DNA from: Cyanobium sp. C1_MAG_00004
Lineage (GTDB): Bacteria; Cyanobacteriota; Cyanobacteriia; PCC-6307; Cyanobiaceae
Length of the DNA: 64,000 bases
Assembly: GCA_027486935.1 (NCBI GenBank)
Contig: JAIXOF010000062.1
Coordinates: forward strand, 1-64,000
Direction of reading: 5' to 3'
The notes under the pieces are model-generated. The model searched no databases. It was not told where the DNA came from and saw nothing but the letters and a program-made list of their open reading frames with translations. The position numbers were made by a program, and so were the translations under genes. Position 1 is the first letter of the stretch. The number at the start of each line of letters is the position of its first letter. This document shows positions 1 to 9,545 of this stretch, one piece after another.

Positions 1-335
1 ACGCGCAGAAACACCCCCGACACCACCAGGTTGATGGCGGCCAGCACCAGGGCTGCAGCGATCCAGGTGAGCCCCTGGGCCTGGTGCAGCCACAGCAGCA
101 GGGCCAGCTCGGCACCGATCAACGACAGCAACACCAGCACCAGGGCGCCACTGACGAACAGCGCACCGCTGATCAGGCGGCGTTTTTCACGGTCCACCTC
201 CTGCAGGGCCATGCGCACATGCAGGTCCATGACCGAGGTCATCAGCGCGCCCACCCGTCCGGCCGCTGCGCGGGCCACACCCGGAGCTGCGGCGCCGTTG
301 CGGCCCACAGCGTCAGAAGCGGACTCGGAGCTCAT
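1..335 (-). CDS. Phage-holin-family (Phage_holin_3_6-like) membrane protein, cut by window edge
   Basis: The reading frame starts at an ATG whose complement is at 333-335 and runs off the left edge, so only about 111 N-terminal residues are seen. The protein opens with a polar stretch (MSSESASDAVGRNG), then an amphipathic segment ending in QEVDREKRRLI, then two hydrophobic helices separated by a short loop (WLHQAQGL). This layout is typical of the putative actinobacterial holin-X/Phage_holin_3_6 family, which in chromosomes is a small membrane protein of unknown role and not a phage lysis gene. It lies 27 bases downstream of the DUF883-like gene on the same strand, so the two are probably co-transcribed and may act together at the membrane. 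The function is inferred from fold pattern only. Confidence 0.7.
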   Translation of the reverse strand, partial: MSSESASDAVGRNGAAAPGVARAAAGRVGALMTSVMDLHVRMALQEVDREKRRLISGALFVSGALVLVLLSLIGAELALLLWLHQAQGLTWIAAALVLAAINLVVSGVFLR

Positions 336-362
336 CGGCACAGTTCAGTTCAGTTCAGGGGT

Positions 363-812
363 TCAACGGGAGCGCCGGCCCGAGGCCAGCAGCAGGCCCA
401 GCAGCAGGCCGACGCCGCCGGCCAGGCCCAGGGCCAGCAGGGGCCGCTCGCGCACAGGCTTTTCGATGCGCGGCCGCAGGCTGGCGTTGAGATCGTCGAG
501 CAACGCCTCGAGCTGGTGCTCGAGCGGCTCCAGGCTGCTGGCCAGTCGACTGGTCTGCTCGCCAGCCAGCTGCAGCAGCTCCTGCAGCTGGTCCTGGACA
601 ACCCCAGCGGTTTTGCCGGTGTGCTGTGCTATCACCTCGGCCACCTCATCGAGGCTGCCGCGGGTGGCCTCGAGGGTCTGACGGGCCACGTCAGGCCACT
701 GGCGCTGGATCGCGGGCAGCAGGGCTTCGAACCGCTCGCGAAACAACTGCTGCACTGAGTGCTGAGCTGGCTGCTGGGCTGTGGGGGTGTCCAGGGTCAT
801 GGCACCGAACAT
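363..812 (-). CDS. DUF883/ElaB-YqjD-like membrane-anchored protein
   Basis: The 149-residue protein has a long charged helical body (residues about 20-115, rich in Q, E, L and R) followed by one C-terminal glycine-rich hydrophobic helix ([20 protein letters not shown]) and a basic tail GRRSR. That architecture matches ElaB/YqjD (DUF883) proteins, tail-anchored inner-membrane proteins that in enterobacteria associate with ribosomes in stationary phase; the role in cyanobacteria is unknown. The start used is the first ATG (MFGAM); the ATG four codons on is equally plausible. It is the first gene of a two-gene unit with the holin-family gene and diverges from smc, sharing a 73-base upstream region. 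Confidence 0.65.
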   Translation of the reverse strand: MFGAMTLDTPTAQQPAQHSVQQLFRERFEALLPAIQRQWPDVARQTLEATRGSLDEVAEVIAQHTGKTAGVVQDQLQELLQLAGEQTSRLASSLEPLEHQLEALLDDLNASLRPRIEKPVRERPLLALGLAGGVGLLLGLLLASGRRSR

Positions 813-885
813 GCTTCCAAACTAAGGAGGGACTTGATCAAGCGAAAGCCTCCGCTACATTTCTGCTGCTCGGCGCACGGGCCTG

Positions 886-3800
886 TTGGTTCACATCAAT
901 CAGGTCGAGCTCAGTCATTTCAAGTCGTTCGGCGGATCGATGGCGATCCCGCTCGAACAGGGCTTCACGGTGGTGACCGGACCCAACGGATCCGGCAAAA
1001 GCAACATCCTTGATGCCGTGCTGTTCTGCCTGGGGCTGGCCAGCAGCCGTGGCATGCGGGCCGAGCGCCTTCCCGACCTGATCAACAGCGCTGTGCTGCG
1101 CAGCGGCCGCGCCGCCGAAACGGTGGTCAGCGTGCGCTTCGACCTCAGCGACTGGCAGCCCGACGAGGCCGAAGCGGGACTGGACCCCCCCACCGAAGGG
1201 CCCTGGATCAAACCCGGCCAGCAGCAGTGGACCGTGAGCCGCAAGCTGCGGGTGGCCCCCGGGGGCACCTATGCCAGCAGCTTCAGCGCCGACGGCGAAC
1301 CCTGCAACCTGCAGCAGCTGCAGACCCAGCTGCGGCGCCTGCGGGTCGACCCCGAAGGCAGCAATGTGGTGATGCAGGGCGATGTGACCCGCATCGTCTC
1401 GATGAGCGCCCGCGACCGCCGCGGGATCATCGACGAACTGGCCGGCGTGGCCCTGTTCGACAGCCGCATCGAGCAGACCCGCAGCAAGCTCGATGCCGTG
1501 CACGAGTCCCAGGAGCGCTGCGGCATCGTGCAGCAGGAACTGCTGGCCTCGCGCCACAAACTCGAGCGCGACTGCGCCCGGGCCCGCACCTACCAGGAGC
1601 TGCGGCAGCGGCATGCCAGCGGCCGCCTGCACGAGCAGGTGCTGGTGGCAGAGGAGGCCCGCCGCCAACTCGAGGCCCTGGCCCAACGGCAGCAGGCCCT
1701 GAACCAGCAGCAGGCCAGCACCGAAGCGGCGATCGCCCAGGGCGAAACCGCCGTCACCGAAGCCTCGCGCGCCCTGGAAACCCTGCAGGCCGAGGTGCGG
1801 GCCCTGGGCGAAGACCAACTGATCGCCGTGCAAGCCGAACTGGCGGGCCTGGAGGCCAGCGGCCGTGAGCTGGCCCGCCAGGCCGACAAACACCAGCGCG
1901 AGGCCGAAGACCTGCAACGCCAGCGCCACGAACTGGCGCGGCTGCAGGGGGATCTGCGCACCCAGCAGCAGGCGCTGGGGTCGGCTGCTGACGAGGGCGA
2001 GCTGCAGCAGGCCGAAGCCGACGTCAGTGCCGCCGAAGCCGCCGTGGAGCTATCGCGGCGGCGGCTGGGCGAGGTGGCCGGTCGTTCGGGCACCTGGCTG
2101 GAGGCCCAGAAGCAGCGCAGCCAGCAGCGTCAGCAACTGGCTGAACAGCTGAGCCCCCTGGAAGCCGAGCACCAGCAGCTGCTCGAACGGCTGCGGCAGC
2201 AGCACGAACGCCTGGCCGAAGTCAGCGAAGCCGCCAGCGCCGAGCTGAGCAGCAACCAGAGCGTGCAAGAGCAGCTGGCCCATGTCGACGGCGAATGGCA
2301 ACAGCTGCTCGACGCCCTGCAGCAGCAGCAGCGGCAGGTGCAGGACCTGGCCGAGGAGCTGGCCCTGCAGCAACGCACCCGCAGCCGGCTCGAGCAGGAG
2401 CAGGCCACGCTCGAGCGCGAGATCGCCCGGCTCGACAGCCGCCGCGAAACCCTGCAGGAGAGCCGCGGCACCGGCGCCCTGCGGGTGCTGCTCGAGGCGG
2501 GTCTCGAGGGGATCCACGGCCCGGTGGCCCAGCTGGGCGAGGTGAACGAGCGGGTGCGGCTGGCCCTCGAGGTGGCCGCCGGAGCGCGCCTCGGCCAGGT
2601 GGTGGTCGACGACGACCGCATCGCCGCCCGGGCGATCGAGCTGCTCAAGCAACGGCGGGCCGGGCGGCTGACCCTGTTGCCGCTCAACAAGATCCGCGGG
2701 GGTGGCGGTGGCGGGGGAAGTGGCAGCAGCGGCAGTGCCGCCCTGCAGCGCAGCAGTGGTAGCAGTGGTGGTGGCAGTGGAGCGGCGGGGCTGATCGGCC
2801 GGGCCGTCGACCTGATCGATCACGAACCGGTCTATGCCGAGGTGTTCCGCTATGTCTTTGGCGACACCCTGGTGTTCGACACCCTGGCCAACGCCCGCCG
2901 CGAGCTGGGCCGCAGCCGGGCCGTGACGCTTGAGGGCGAACTGCTTGAGAAAACCGGCGCCATGACCGGCGGCAGCCTGCAGCAGCGCAACGGCGCCCTG
3001 AGCTTTGGCCGCAGCAGCGACGGCGATGAGGCCGAACCGCTGCGCCGCCGCCTGCTCGAACTGGGCGAAAGCCTGGTGGCCTGCCAGCGGCGCGAAGCCG
3101 ACCTGAGCCAACAGCTCGAACGGCTGCGGCCCGCCCTGCTGCAGCGGCAGCAGCGCCAGGCCGCCCTCGAGGCCGAGCGGGCTGCCGCCCAGCGCAACCT
3201 GACCCCGCTGCAGCAGCGTCAGCAGCAGCTCGAGCAGCGCCTGACCCAGCTGCGCAGCGCCATCGTCAGCGACCAACAGCGCCAGCAGGAGCTGGAGCAG
3301 CTGCTGGCGCCGCTGCAGCAGCAGCTCACTGCGCTCGAGCTGACCGAACGGCAGGCCCAGGCCAGCGGCGATGCCGACCGCTGGCAGGGACTGCAACAGG
3401 AGCTGGAGGTCGCCGATGGGGCCCTGGCGGCGGCCCGCCAGCAGCGGGACGGGTTGCTGGCTGCGCGGCGCGAGCGGGGCCTCGCCCTCGAGCGGCTCAA
3501 CAGCCAGCTCGACGCCCTGACCGCCGACGAGCAGCGCCTGGTGCAGGCGGTCAATGCCCTGGTGGCCGAGCGCGGCCAATGGAAAGAACAGCAGCAGGCC
3601 GAGCAGCAGCAACGGGCTGCCCTCGAAGCGCAGCAACTGGAATTGCAGGAGCGTTTCGGTCAGCAGCGCCGGGCCCGCGATGCCGCCGAAGCCCAGCTGG
3701 CCGACCAGCGGCAACAGTTGCAACAGCGGCAATGGGAGCTGCAACGCCTGATCGAAGAGCTGGATGCCCTGGCAGCGCAGCAACGCAGCGAGACCGTCCG

Positions 3801-4515
3801 GGTCGACCAACTGGAGCGCGAATTGCCCGATCCGCTGCCCGAGGTCCCTGAGGAGGTGCGTGCCGGCGGGCTCGAGGCGCTGCAGGCCGAACTGCGCAGC
3901 CTGCAGGCCCGCATGGAGGCCCTGGAACCGGTCAACATGCTGGCCCTCGAGGAGCTCGCCCAACTGGAGCAGCGGCTTGACGAACTCGAGCAACGGCTCG
4001 ATGTGCTCAACAAGGAACGGGAGGAGCTGCTGCTGCGGATCGAGACGGTGGCCACCCTGCGCCAGGAGGCCTTCATGGAGGCCTTCACGGCGGTGGACGG
4101 CCACTTCCGCACGATCTTCGCCGGCCTGTCCGACGGCGAAGGTCACCTGCAGCTCGAGAACGCGGAATCGCCCCTGGACGGGGGCCTGACCCTGGTGGCC
4201 CATCCCAAAGGCAAGGCGGTGCGACGCCTGGCGGCGATGAGCGGCGGCGAAAAATCGCTGACGGCGCTGAGCTTTCTGTTTGCACTGCAGCGCTTCAGGC
4301 CTTCGCCCTTTTATGCCCTCGACGAGGTCGACAGCTTTCTCGATGGCGTCAACGTGGAGCGGCTGGCCGCCCTGATCGCCAGCCAGGCCGACGAAGCCCA
4401 GTTTTTGGTGGTCAGCCACCGCCGGCCCATGATCGCCGCGTCGAGCCGCACAATCGGGGTCACCCAGGCACGCGGTGCCCACACCCAGGTGGTGGGTTTA
4501 CCGCCAGCGGCCTGA
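886..4515 (+). CDS. smc: Chromosome segregation ATPase SMC
   Basis: This 1209-residue protein is the SMC subunit of condensin, which organises and segregates the chromosome. The Walker A loop GPNGSGKS is at residues 32-39. Two long Q/E/R/L-rich coiled coils flank a central hinge. Near the C terminus are the ABC signature (MSGGEKSLT, about 1118) and Walker B with the catalytic glutamate (FYALDEVDSFLD, about 1141-1152). Length is normal for the family. The start is TTG at 886, chosen because MVHINQVELSHFKSFGG is the expected SMC N terminus. Residues about 605-635, inside the hinge, are a Gly/Ser low-complexity insert (runs of glycine, then SGSSGS and SSGGGSG) that looks unlike the rest of the protein. 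The partners ScpA and ScpB are not in this window. Confidence 0.95.
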   Translation: MVHINQVELSHFKSFGGSMAIPLEQGFTVVTGPNGSGKSNILDAVLFCLGLASSRGMRAERLPDLINSAVLRSGRAAETVVSVRFDLSDWQPDEAEAGLDPPTEGPWIKPGQQQWTVSRKLRVAPGGTYASSFSADGEPCNLQQLQTQLRRLRVDPEGSNVVMQGDVTRIVSMSARDRRGIIDELAGVALFDSRIEQTRSKLDAVHESQERCGIVQQELLASRHKLERDCARARTYQELRQRHASGRLHEQVLVAEEARRQLEALAQRQQALNQQQASTEAAIAQGETAVTEASRALETLQAEVRALGEDQLIAVQAELAGLEASGRELARQADKHQREAEDLQRQRHELARLQGDLRTQQQALGSAADEGELQQAEADVSAAEAAVELSRRRLGEVAGRSGTWLEAQKQRSQQRQQLAEQLSPLEAEHQQLLERLRQQHERLAEVSEAASAELSSNQSVQEQLAHVDGEWQQLLDALQQQQRQVQDLAEELALQQRTRSRLEQEQATLEREIARLDSRRETLQESRGTGALRVLLEAGLEGIHGPVAQLGEVNERVRLALEVAAGARLGQVVVDDDRIAARAIELLKQRRAGRLTLLPLNKIRGGGGGGGSGSSGSAALQRSSGSSGGGSGAAGLIGRAVDLIDHEPVYAEVFRYVFGDTLVFDTLANARRELGRSRAVTLEGELLEKTGAMTGGSLQQRNGALSFGRSSDGDEAEPLRRRLLELGESLVACQRREADLSQQLERLRPALLQRQQRQAALEAERAAAQRNLTPLQQRQQQLEQRLTQLRSAIVSDQQRQQELEQLLAPLQQQLTALELTERQAQASGDADRWQGLQQELEVADGALAAARQQRDGLLAARRERGLALERLNSQLDALTADEQRLVQAVNALVAERGQWKEQQQAEQQQRAALEAQQLELQERFGQQRRARDAAEAQLADQRQQLQQRQWELQRLIEELDALAAQQRSETVRVDQLERELPDPLPEVPEEVRAGGLEALQAELRSLQARMEALEPVNMLALEELAQLEQRLDELEQRLDVLNKEREELLLRIETVATLRQEAFMEAFTAVDGHFRTIFAGLSDGEGHLQLENAESPLDGGLTLVAHPKGKAVRRLAAMSGGEKSLTALSFLFALQRFRPSPFYALDEVDSFLDGVNVERLAALIASQADEAQFLVVSHRRPMIAASSRTIGVTQARGAHTQVVGLPPAA

Positions 4516-4559
4516 ACCGCTGGCGTGAGCCACAATGACGCGAAGGCCACACGCAGGAT

Positions 4560-5591
4560 TTGACCTCCTCCATTCCCCCTTCAGCGGATCCGGCCAGCGG
4601 GGCCCCCAGCGATCGGCTCTGGTTGCGGTCCGAGCTGATGGGAACCCAGGTGATCACCCGCGACACCGGACGCCGGCTGGGGGTGGTGGGCGAGGTGGTG
4701 GTCGACATCGACAGGCGCGAAGTCGTCGCCCTCGGTCTGCGCGACAACCCCCTGACCCGCTTTCTGCCGGGGCTGCCCCGCTGGATGCCCCTGGAGCGCA
4801 TCCGCCAGGTGGGCGACGTGATCCTGGTGGATTCGGCCGATTCGTTGGCCGAAGGGTTCAACCCTGAACGCTTCAGCAAGGTCATCAACTGCCAGGTGAT
4901 CACCGAGGCCGGCGAAACCCTGGGACGGGTGCTGGGCTACAGCTTTGACATCGAAACCGGTGAACTGACCACCCTGGTGCTGGGCGCCGTCGGCGTGCCC
5001 CTGCTGGGCGAGGGAGTCCTCAGCACCTGGGAGCTGACCGTCGACGAGATCGTTAGCAGCGGCCCTGATCGGATCATCGTCTACGAGGGCGCCGAAGAGA
5101 AGCTCAAGCAACTGGGCACGGGTCTGCTGGAAAAGCTGGGCATCGGCGGCACCAGCTGGGAGCGTGACGAGCGCGAGCGCTACCGGGTGGGCATGGTTCC
5201 CGTCGAGAACCAGTTGGCGCCAGGCCAGCCCAGTGCGACTGAGCAGCGGCGCATTCAGCCGGCCAGCACCCAGGCTTTTGTGCCAGAAGAGGAGCTCGAC
5301 TACGTCGAACTCGAGGAACGTCGTGAGCGCGAACCCCTGCGTCAGCGCCGTTATCTCGATGAAACCGACGATCGCTATCGCAGCGAGCGTCGCTACGACG
5401 AACCGCGGTTCGAGAGCGACCGTTTTGGTCAGGAGCGCATCAGCGACGATCGCTACAGCCAGGAGCCCGAGCGCAGCCAGGATGTCGATCGCCCCAGCCA
5501 GCCCCGCCCCCCCCTGCAGCGGCGCGAACCCCGCTACGACGCCCGGGAACCACTGGATGTGGAACCCGAGGTAATCGACGATCCCTGGTGA
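4560..5591 (+). CDS. PRC-barrel domain protein with Arg/Asp-rich tail
   Basis: This 343-residue protein has two PRC-barrel-like units: about residues 20-90 (LRSELMGTQVITRDTGRRLG) and about 100-180 (GQVITEAGETLGRVLGYSFD). PRC barrels occur in photosynthetic reaction-centre subunit H and RimM and usually mediate protein or RNA contacts. The last 120 residues are a charged, repetitive, probably disordered tail with many RYD/ERR/DDRY clusters ending in VIDDPW. The start is TTG at 4560; an in-frame ATG occurs later (M28 in SELMGTQ) but would cut into the first barrel. The gene follows smc by 44 bases and may share its transcript. Cyanobacteria commonly carry this protein, and its cellular role is not established. 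Confidence 0.75.
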   Translation: MTSSIPPSADPASGAPSDRLWLRSELMGTQVITRDTGRRLGVVGEVVVDIDRREVVALGLRDNPLTRFLPGLPRWMPLERIRQVGDVILVDSADSLAEGFNPERFSKVINCQVITEAGETLGRVLGYSFDIETGELTTLVLGAVGVPLLGEGVLSTWELTVDEIVSSGPDRIIVYEGAEEKLKQLGTGLLEKLGIGGTSWERDERERYRVGMVPVENQLAPGQPSATEQRRIQPASTQAFVPEEELDYVELEERREREPLRQRRYLDETDDRYRSERRYDEPRFESDRFGQERISDDRYSQEPERSQDVDRPSQPRPPLQRREPRYDAREPLDVEPEVIDDPW

Positions 5592-5638
5592 GCCTCAACG
5601 GCTAGTGAGCCTCAACGGCTGGCGAGCCTCAAGGCTGC
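5588..5638. repeat. Three tandem 17-bp repeats between convergent genes
   Basis: Units start at 5588, 5605 and 5622. The first two differ only at the last base and the third is degenerate. Each contains the small inverted repeat AGCC-TCAAC-GGCT (third copy AGCC-TCA-AGGCT). The first unit overlaps the stop codon of the PRC-barrel gene, and the array fills the space before the convergent msrB stop. It could act as a weak bidirectional terminator, but there is no T-run. Confidence 0.6.
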
Positions 5639-5641
5639 TCG

Positions 5642-6121
5642 TTAGCGGGCCTTGAAGTCGAGTGAGAGCGAATTGACGCAGTAGCGCTGGCCGGTGGGTG
5701 CCGGTCCATCGTTGAACACATGGCCAAGATGGGCGTCGCAATTGCTGCAACGGATCTCGGTGCGCACCATGCCATGGCTGCGGTCCTCGATGGTGGTAAT
5801 CGCCCCTGCCGCAACCCCGTCCCAGAAGCTCGGCCAGCCGGTGCCCGAATCGAATTTGGTGGCTGAGCTGAAGAGCTCGGACCCACAGCAGACGCAGTGG
5901 TACATCCCCGTGCCCTTGTGATTCCAGTAAGCACCGGTGAACGCCCGTTCCGTTCCCCCTAGGCGGGCCACAGAGAACTGTTCGGGGGTCAGGCGCCCGC
6001 GCCACTGGTCCTGATCGGCGTCAAGGCTGCGGGGCAGTCCGCTGGGCAAGCCGCAGGCGGACGGGGCCGAGGCATCCGCCTGCGAAGGGTTCTGCAGTTC
6101 TTCGGCCATCGTCAGCAACAA
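5642..6121 (-). CDS. msrB: Peptide-methionine (R)-S-oxide reductase MsrB
   Basis: MsrB reduces the R form of methionine sulfoxide in oxidised proteins, using thioredoxin. In the 159-residue frame the two zinc-binding pairs are CVCC-type (Cys76/Cys79) and CSNC (Cys125/Cys128), the substrate-site motif is TGWPSFWD, and the catalytic cysteine is in RYCVNS (Cys148), followed by LSLDF. The first ATG gives MLLTMAEEL; the ATG at codon 5 (MAEEL) is a likely alternative. It converges on the PRC-barrel gene across the 17-bp repeats. The glycosyltransferase-like gene on the same strand ends 12 bases upstream of its start, so the two may be co-transcribed. Confidence 0.92.
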   Translation of the reverse strand: MLLTMAEELQNPSQADASAPSACGLPSGLPRSLDADQDQWRGRLTPEQFSVARLGGTERAFTGAYWNHKGTGMYHCVCCGSELFSSATKFDSGTGWPSFWDGVAAGAITTIEDRSHGMVRTEIRCSNCDAHLGHVFNDGPAPTGQRYCVNSLSLDFKAR

Positions 6122-6133
6122 GCTGGGCGAACC

Positions 6134-7405
6134 CTAGACAGGGGAGGCGGGGGGCAGCAGCTCCACCACCAGATCGGCCAGGGCAGACACGGCCCCAGGC
6201 TGGCCCCGCAGGCTGCGCAGGTCGTCGCGCATGCCGGCCAGCCGTTCCGGCTGAGCCAGCCAGTCGGCGGCCTCGGCGGCAATCTGGGCCGGGGTGATCA
6301 CCCCGACGCGCTCGGGCACCACAGCCCGCCCGGCAGCGATGTTGGGCCAGGCCAGAAACCCCCGATGGCGCATCCGCCAGGCGGTCAGGGCGAGCCCCAG
6401 CAACCAGCGCAGCAGCGGCAGCCGCGCCACCAGGCCCAGCGCCCCATCCCAGGCCTGCATCACCTGCAGGTGCTGGGTGGGGACCAACACGATCATCGGC
6501 ACGCCGAGCGCGCCGAGTTCGGCGGTGTTGGCTCCGACGGTGGTCAACGCCAGATCGCACTGGCTCAACGGCCCGTGGGCCGGATGGGCGACCACCAGTT
6601 CGATCGCGGTGCCGGCCGGGGTCAGCAACCGTGGCGGCACGCCCTCGTCAAGCCTCGGCTCGCCACTGCCGTAGTGGCGCTGCAGCGGGTTGACGGCGCT
6701 GCCATAGGCCAGCAGCTCGGCCGGGCTGGTGGTGGGTGCCACCGGCAGCAGAAAGCGGCAGCCAGGCCTCAGCGCCGCCAGACGATCGGCGGTCTCAAGC
6801 AGAAAGGGCACGCCGACCTGCAGTTTGGCCCGTTTTGAACCGGGCAGCAGGGCCACCCATTCGCCGGGGGGCAGGGGGGTCGTGCTGCGGGCACTGGCCG
6901 ACAGATCGGCCATCAGATCCCCAACCACGGTGCAGCGCTGCCGCAGCCGTGACGGCAGGCGGGTGGCCGCTGCCGGCCCCATCGCCGCGATGCGGTCGTT
7001 CCACTGGGGCCAACGGGCCACCCACTCGGCATAGGTGAGATGGCGGTAGCCGAGCCTGGCCGAGAGCAGCACGGTCCAGAACTGATCGCCCCCCAGAAAC
7101 ACCACCAGGCCCTGGGACGGCCAAGGGCCATAGCGCCAAGGCCGCAGCAACAAGCCCCAGAACCGCCGCGCCGGCACAATCCGTTCAAAGGTCTGCCATT
7201 CAGCCGCCACCCGGTGCTCAACACCGGTGGCGTTGGGGCAAGGCACCAGCACCAGCTCCAATGACCACGGAGAGCCGGGGCTGCGGGGACGCAGGGGCAG
7301 CTGCTGATGCAGGTGCTCAACCAGGGGGCGAACCCAGGTGGAGAGTTCACCAGGCCCGTTGCTGACCAACACGATGGCGGCCGGTGCCTGGGTCCTGGGC
7401 ATCAA
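6134..7405 (-). CDS. Lipid-A-disaccharide synthase-related glycosyltransferase (TIGR03492-like)
   Basis: The 423-residue protein begins with a GT-B-type nucleotide-sugar enzyme N terminus (IVLVSNGPGELSTWVRP) and has a C-terminal UDP-binding half with TVGANTAELGALGVPMIV, a motif shared with LpxB and MurG. Members of this cyanobacterial family are annotated as lipid-A-disaccharide-synthase-related, but they are distinct from true LpxB and their product is unknown; a cell-envelope glycolipid is a reasonable guess. No signal peptide or clear membrane anchor is seen. The start is the first of two methionines (MMPRTQ). The tRNA-Leu gene lies immediately upstream on the same strand. Confidence 0.75.
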   Translation of the reverse strand: MMPRTQAPAAIVLVSNGPGELSTWVRPLVEHLHQQLPLRPRSPGSPWSLELVLVPCPNATGVEHRVAAEWQTFERIVPARRFWGLLLRPWRYGPWPSQGLVVFLGGDQFWTVLLSARLGYRHLTYAEWVARWPQWNDRIAAMGPAAATRLPSRLRQRCTVVGDLMADLSASARSTTPLPPGEWVALLPGSKRAKLQVGVPFLLETADRLAALRPGCRFLLPVAPTTSPAELLAYGSAVNPLQRHYGSGEPRLDEGVPPRLLTPAGTAIELVVAHPAHGPLSQCDLALTTVGANTAELGALGVPMIVLVPTQHLQVMQAWDGALGLVARLPLLRWLLGLALTAWRMRHRGFLAWPNIAAGRAVVPERVGVITPAQIAAEAADWLAQPERLAGMRDDLRSLRGQPGAVSALADLVVELLPPASPV

Positions 7406-7413
7406 AAAAGAAA

Positions 7414-7495
7414 TGCGGATGGCGAGACTTGAACTCGCAAGGCCGAAGCCACACGCCCCTCAAACGTGCGTGTCTACCAATTCCACCACATCCGC
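7414..7495 (-). tRNA. tRNA-Leu (anticodon GAG)
   Basis: Read on the minus strand, the gene begins GCGGATG and ends CATCCGC plus discriminator A, which form a full 7-bp acceptor stem. The D-arm is GTGGAATTGGTAGACAC. The anticodon stem CACGT/GCGTG encloses the loop TTGAGGG with anticodon GAG. A long variable arm (GTGGCTTCGGCC region) and a T-arm with GTTCAAGTC follow. The long variable arm is typical of a class II leucine tRNA. The 3' CCA is not encoded (the next bases are TTT). Length is 82 nt including the discriminator. Confidence 0.97.
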
Positions 7496-7530
7496 GTGGT
7501 TGCTGGAACGGCGAACCGCTCCGGCCCAGC

Positions 7531-7536
7531 AATATA
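7531..7536 (-). promoter_or_regulatory. Candidate -10 element for tRNA-Leu
   Basis: On the minus strand these bases read TATATT, the only AT-rich hexamer in the spacer between tRNA-Leu and accC. It would place initiation about 28 bases before the tRNA 5' end. No convincing -35 hexamer was found 16-18 bases further upstream. Confidence 0.4.
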
Positions 7537-7607
7537 CCTACGGGCCTGGCGAGTGAGCGCTGATACAGTCCGCAACGGCCCTGCCCGCTGACCCCAGCCC
7601 ACCGCGG

Positions 7608-8960
<1,353 letters not shown>

Positions 8961-8965
8961 GCGGG

Positions 8966-9271
8966 TCAGCCCACCGGCAGGGACTGCCGCATCAGCTGGG
9001 TGACCAGGCCTTGCTGGCCGACCAGCAGCTCGCGCAGCAGGCTGATCAGCCCCACCCAGATCACCGGGGTGACATCGACGCCGCCGATCGGTTGAATCAC
9101 CCTGCGGGTGGCCGCCAGCAGCGGTTCGGTTGGGGCCCCGATCAGACGCATCGCCCCCGCTGTCAGGTCGATCTGGGGGTACCAGGTCAGCACGATCCGG
9201 AACAGAAACAGAAGGGTCCAGGCAGCCAGCAGCAGGCCCAGGAGCAGATGCATCACAGACAGGGCCGTCAC
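8966..9271 (-). CDS. YggT family membrane protein (Ycf19-like)
   Basis: This 101-residue protein has two hydrophobic segments, [19 protein letters not shown] near the N terminus and [17 protein letters not shown] near the C terminus. Between them is the YggT signature region (LTWYP, then [16 protein letters not shown]). YggT/Ycf19 proteins are thylakoid or plasma-membrane proteins; in cyanobacteria and chloroplasts relatives are linked to photosystem biogenesis and nucleoid organisation. It diverges from psbX across 92 bases. The function is taken from the family, not shown here. Confidence 0.85.
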   Translation of the reverse strand: MTALSVMHLLLGLLLAAWTLLFLFRIVLTWYPQIDLTAGAMRLIGAPTEPLLAATRRVIQPIGGVDVTPVIWVGLISLLRELLVGQQGLVTQLMRQSLPVG

Positions 9272-9363
9272 AAAGCTCTAAGCAGCAGGTCAATCAGCCT
9301 AGGAAGCGGCGATCACTGCCTAGGATCCCAGGCACTGACAGCTGCTGCCAGCACCACAGGCCC

Positions 9364-9486
9364 ATGACTCCTTCCCTCGCCAACTTTCTGAGCAGTCTCG
9401 TCTGGGGCGCCGTGATCGTGGTGGTGCCGATCACCGTGGCGCTGATCCTGATCAGCCAGAACGACCGCGTCGATCGCAAACTCTGA
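9364..9486 (+). CDS. psbX: Photosystem II protein X
   Basis: The 40-residue product is a single-span photosystem II subunit: a short lumenal start (MTPSLANF), one hydrophobic helix ([18 protein letters not shown]) and a polar end (QNDRVDRKL). PsbX sits near the PSII plastoquinone site and stabilises QB function. The ATG at 9364 gives the standard length; the longer upstream open frame has no support. Two copies of CCTAGGA (9298 and 9319) precede it; the second contains TAGGAT, a possible weak -10. A 12-bp perfect palindrome (CTGGAGCTCCAG, 9490-9501) follows the stop. Confidence 0.95.
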   Translation: MTPSLANFLSSLVWGAVIVVVPITVALILISQNDRVDRKL

Positions 9487-9545
9487 ACACTGGAGCTCCA
9501 GCGGTCCCGTCCCTAGAGTGACGTGACCCAACGGGGTGATCGCGG

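Noticed and set aside
2050-4482. Long open frame (about 810 codons) antisense to smc
   Set aside because: It follows from the biased codons of a Q/E/L-rich coiled coil in G+C-rich DNA. The product is Leu/Gln/Gly-rich with no domain, and the plus strand is clearly SMC.
9490-9501. Perfect palindrome CTGGAGCTCCAG after psbX as a terminator
   Set aside because: It has no loop and no following T-run, so it does not fit an intrinsic terminator.
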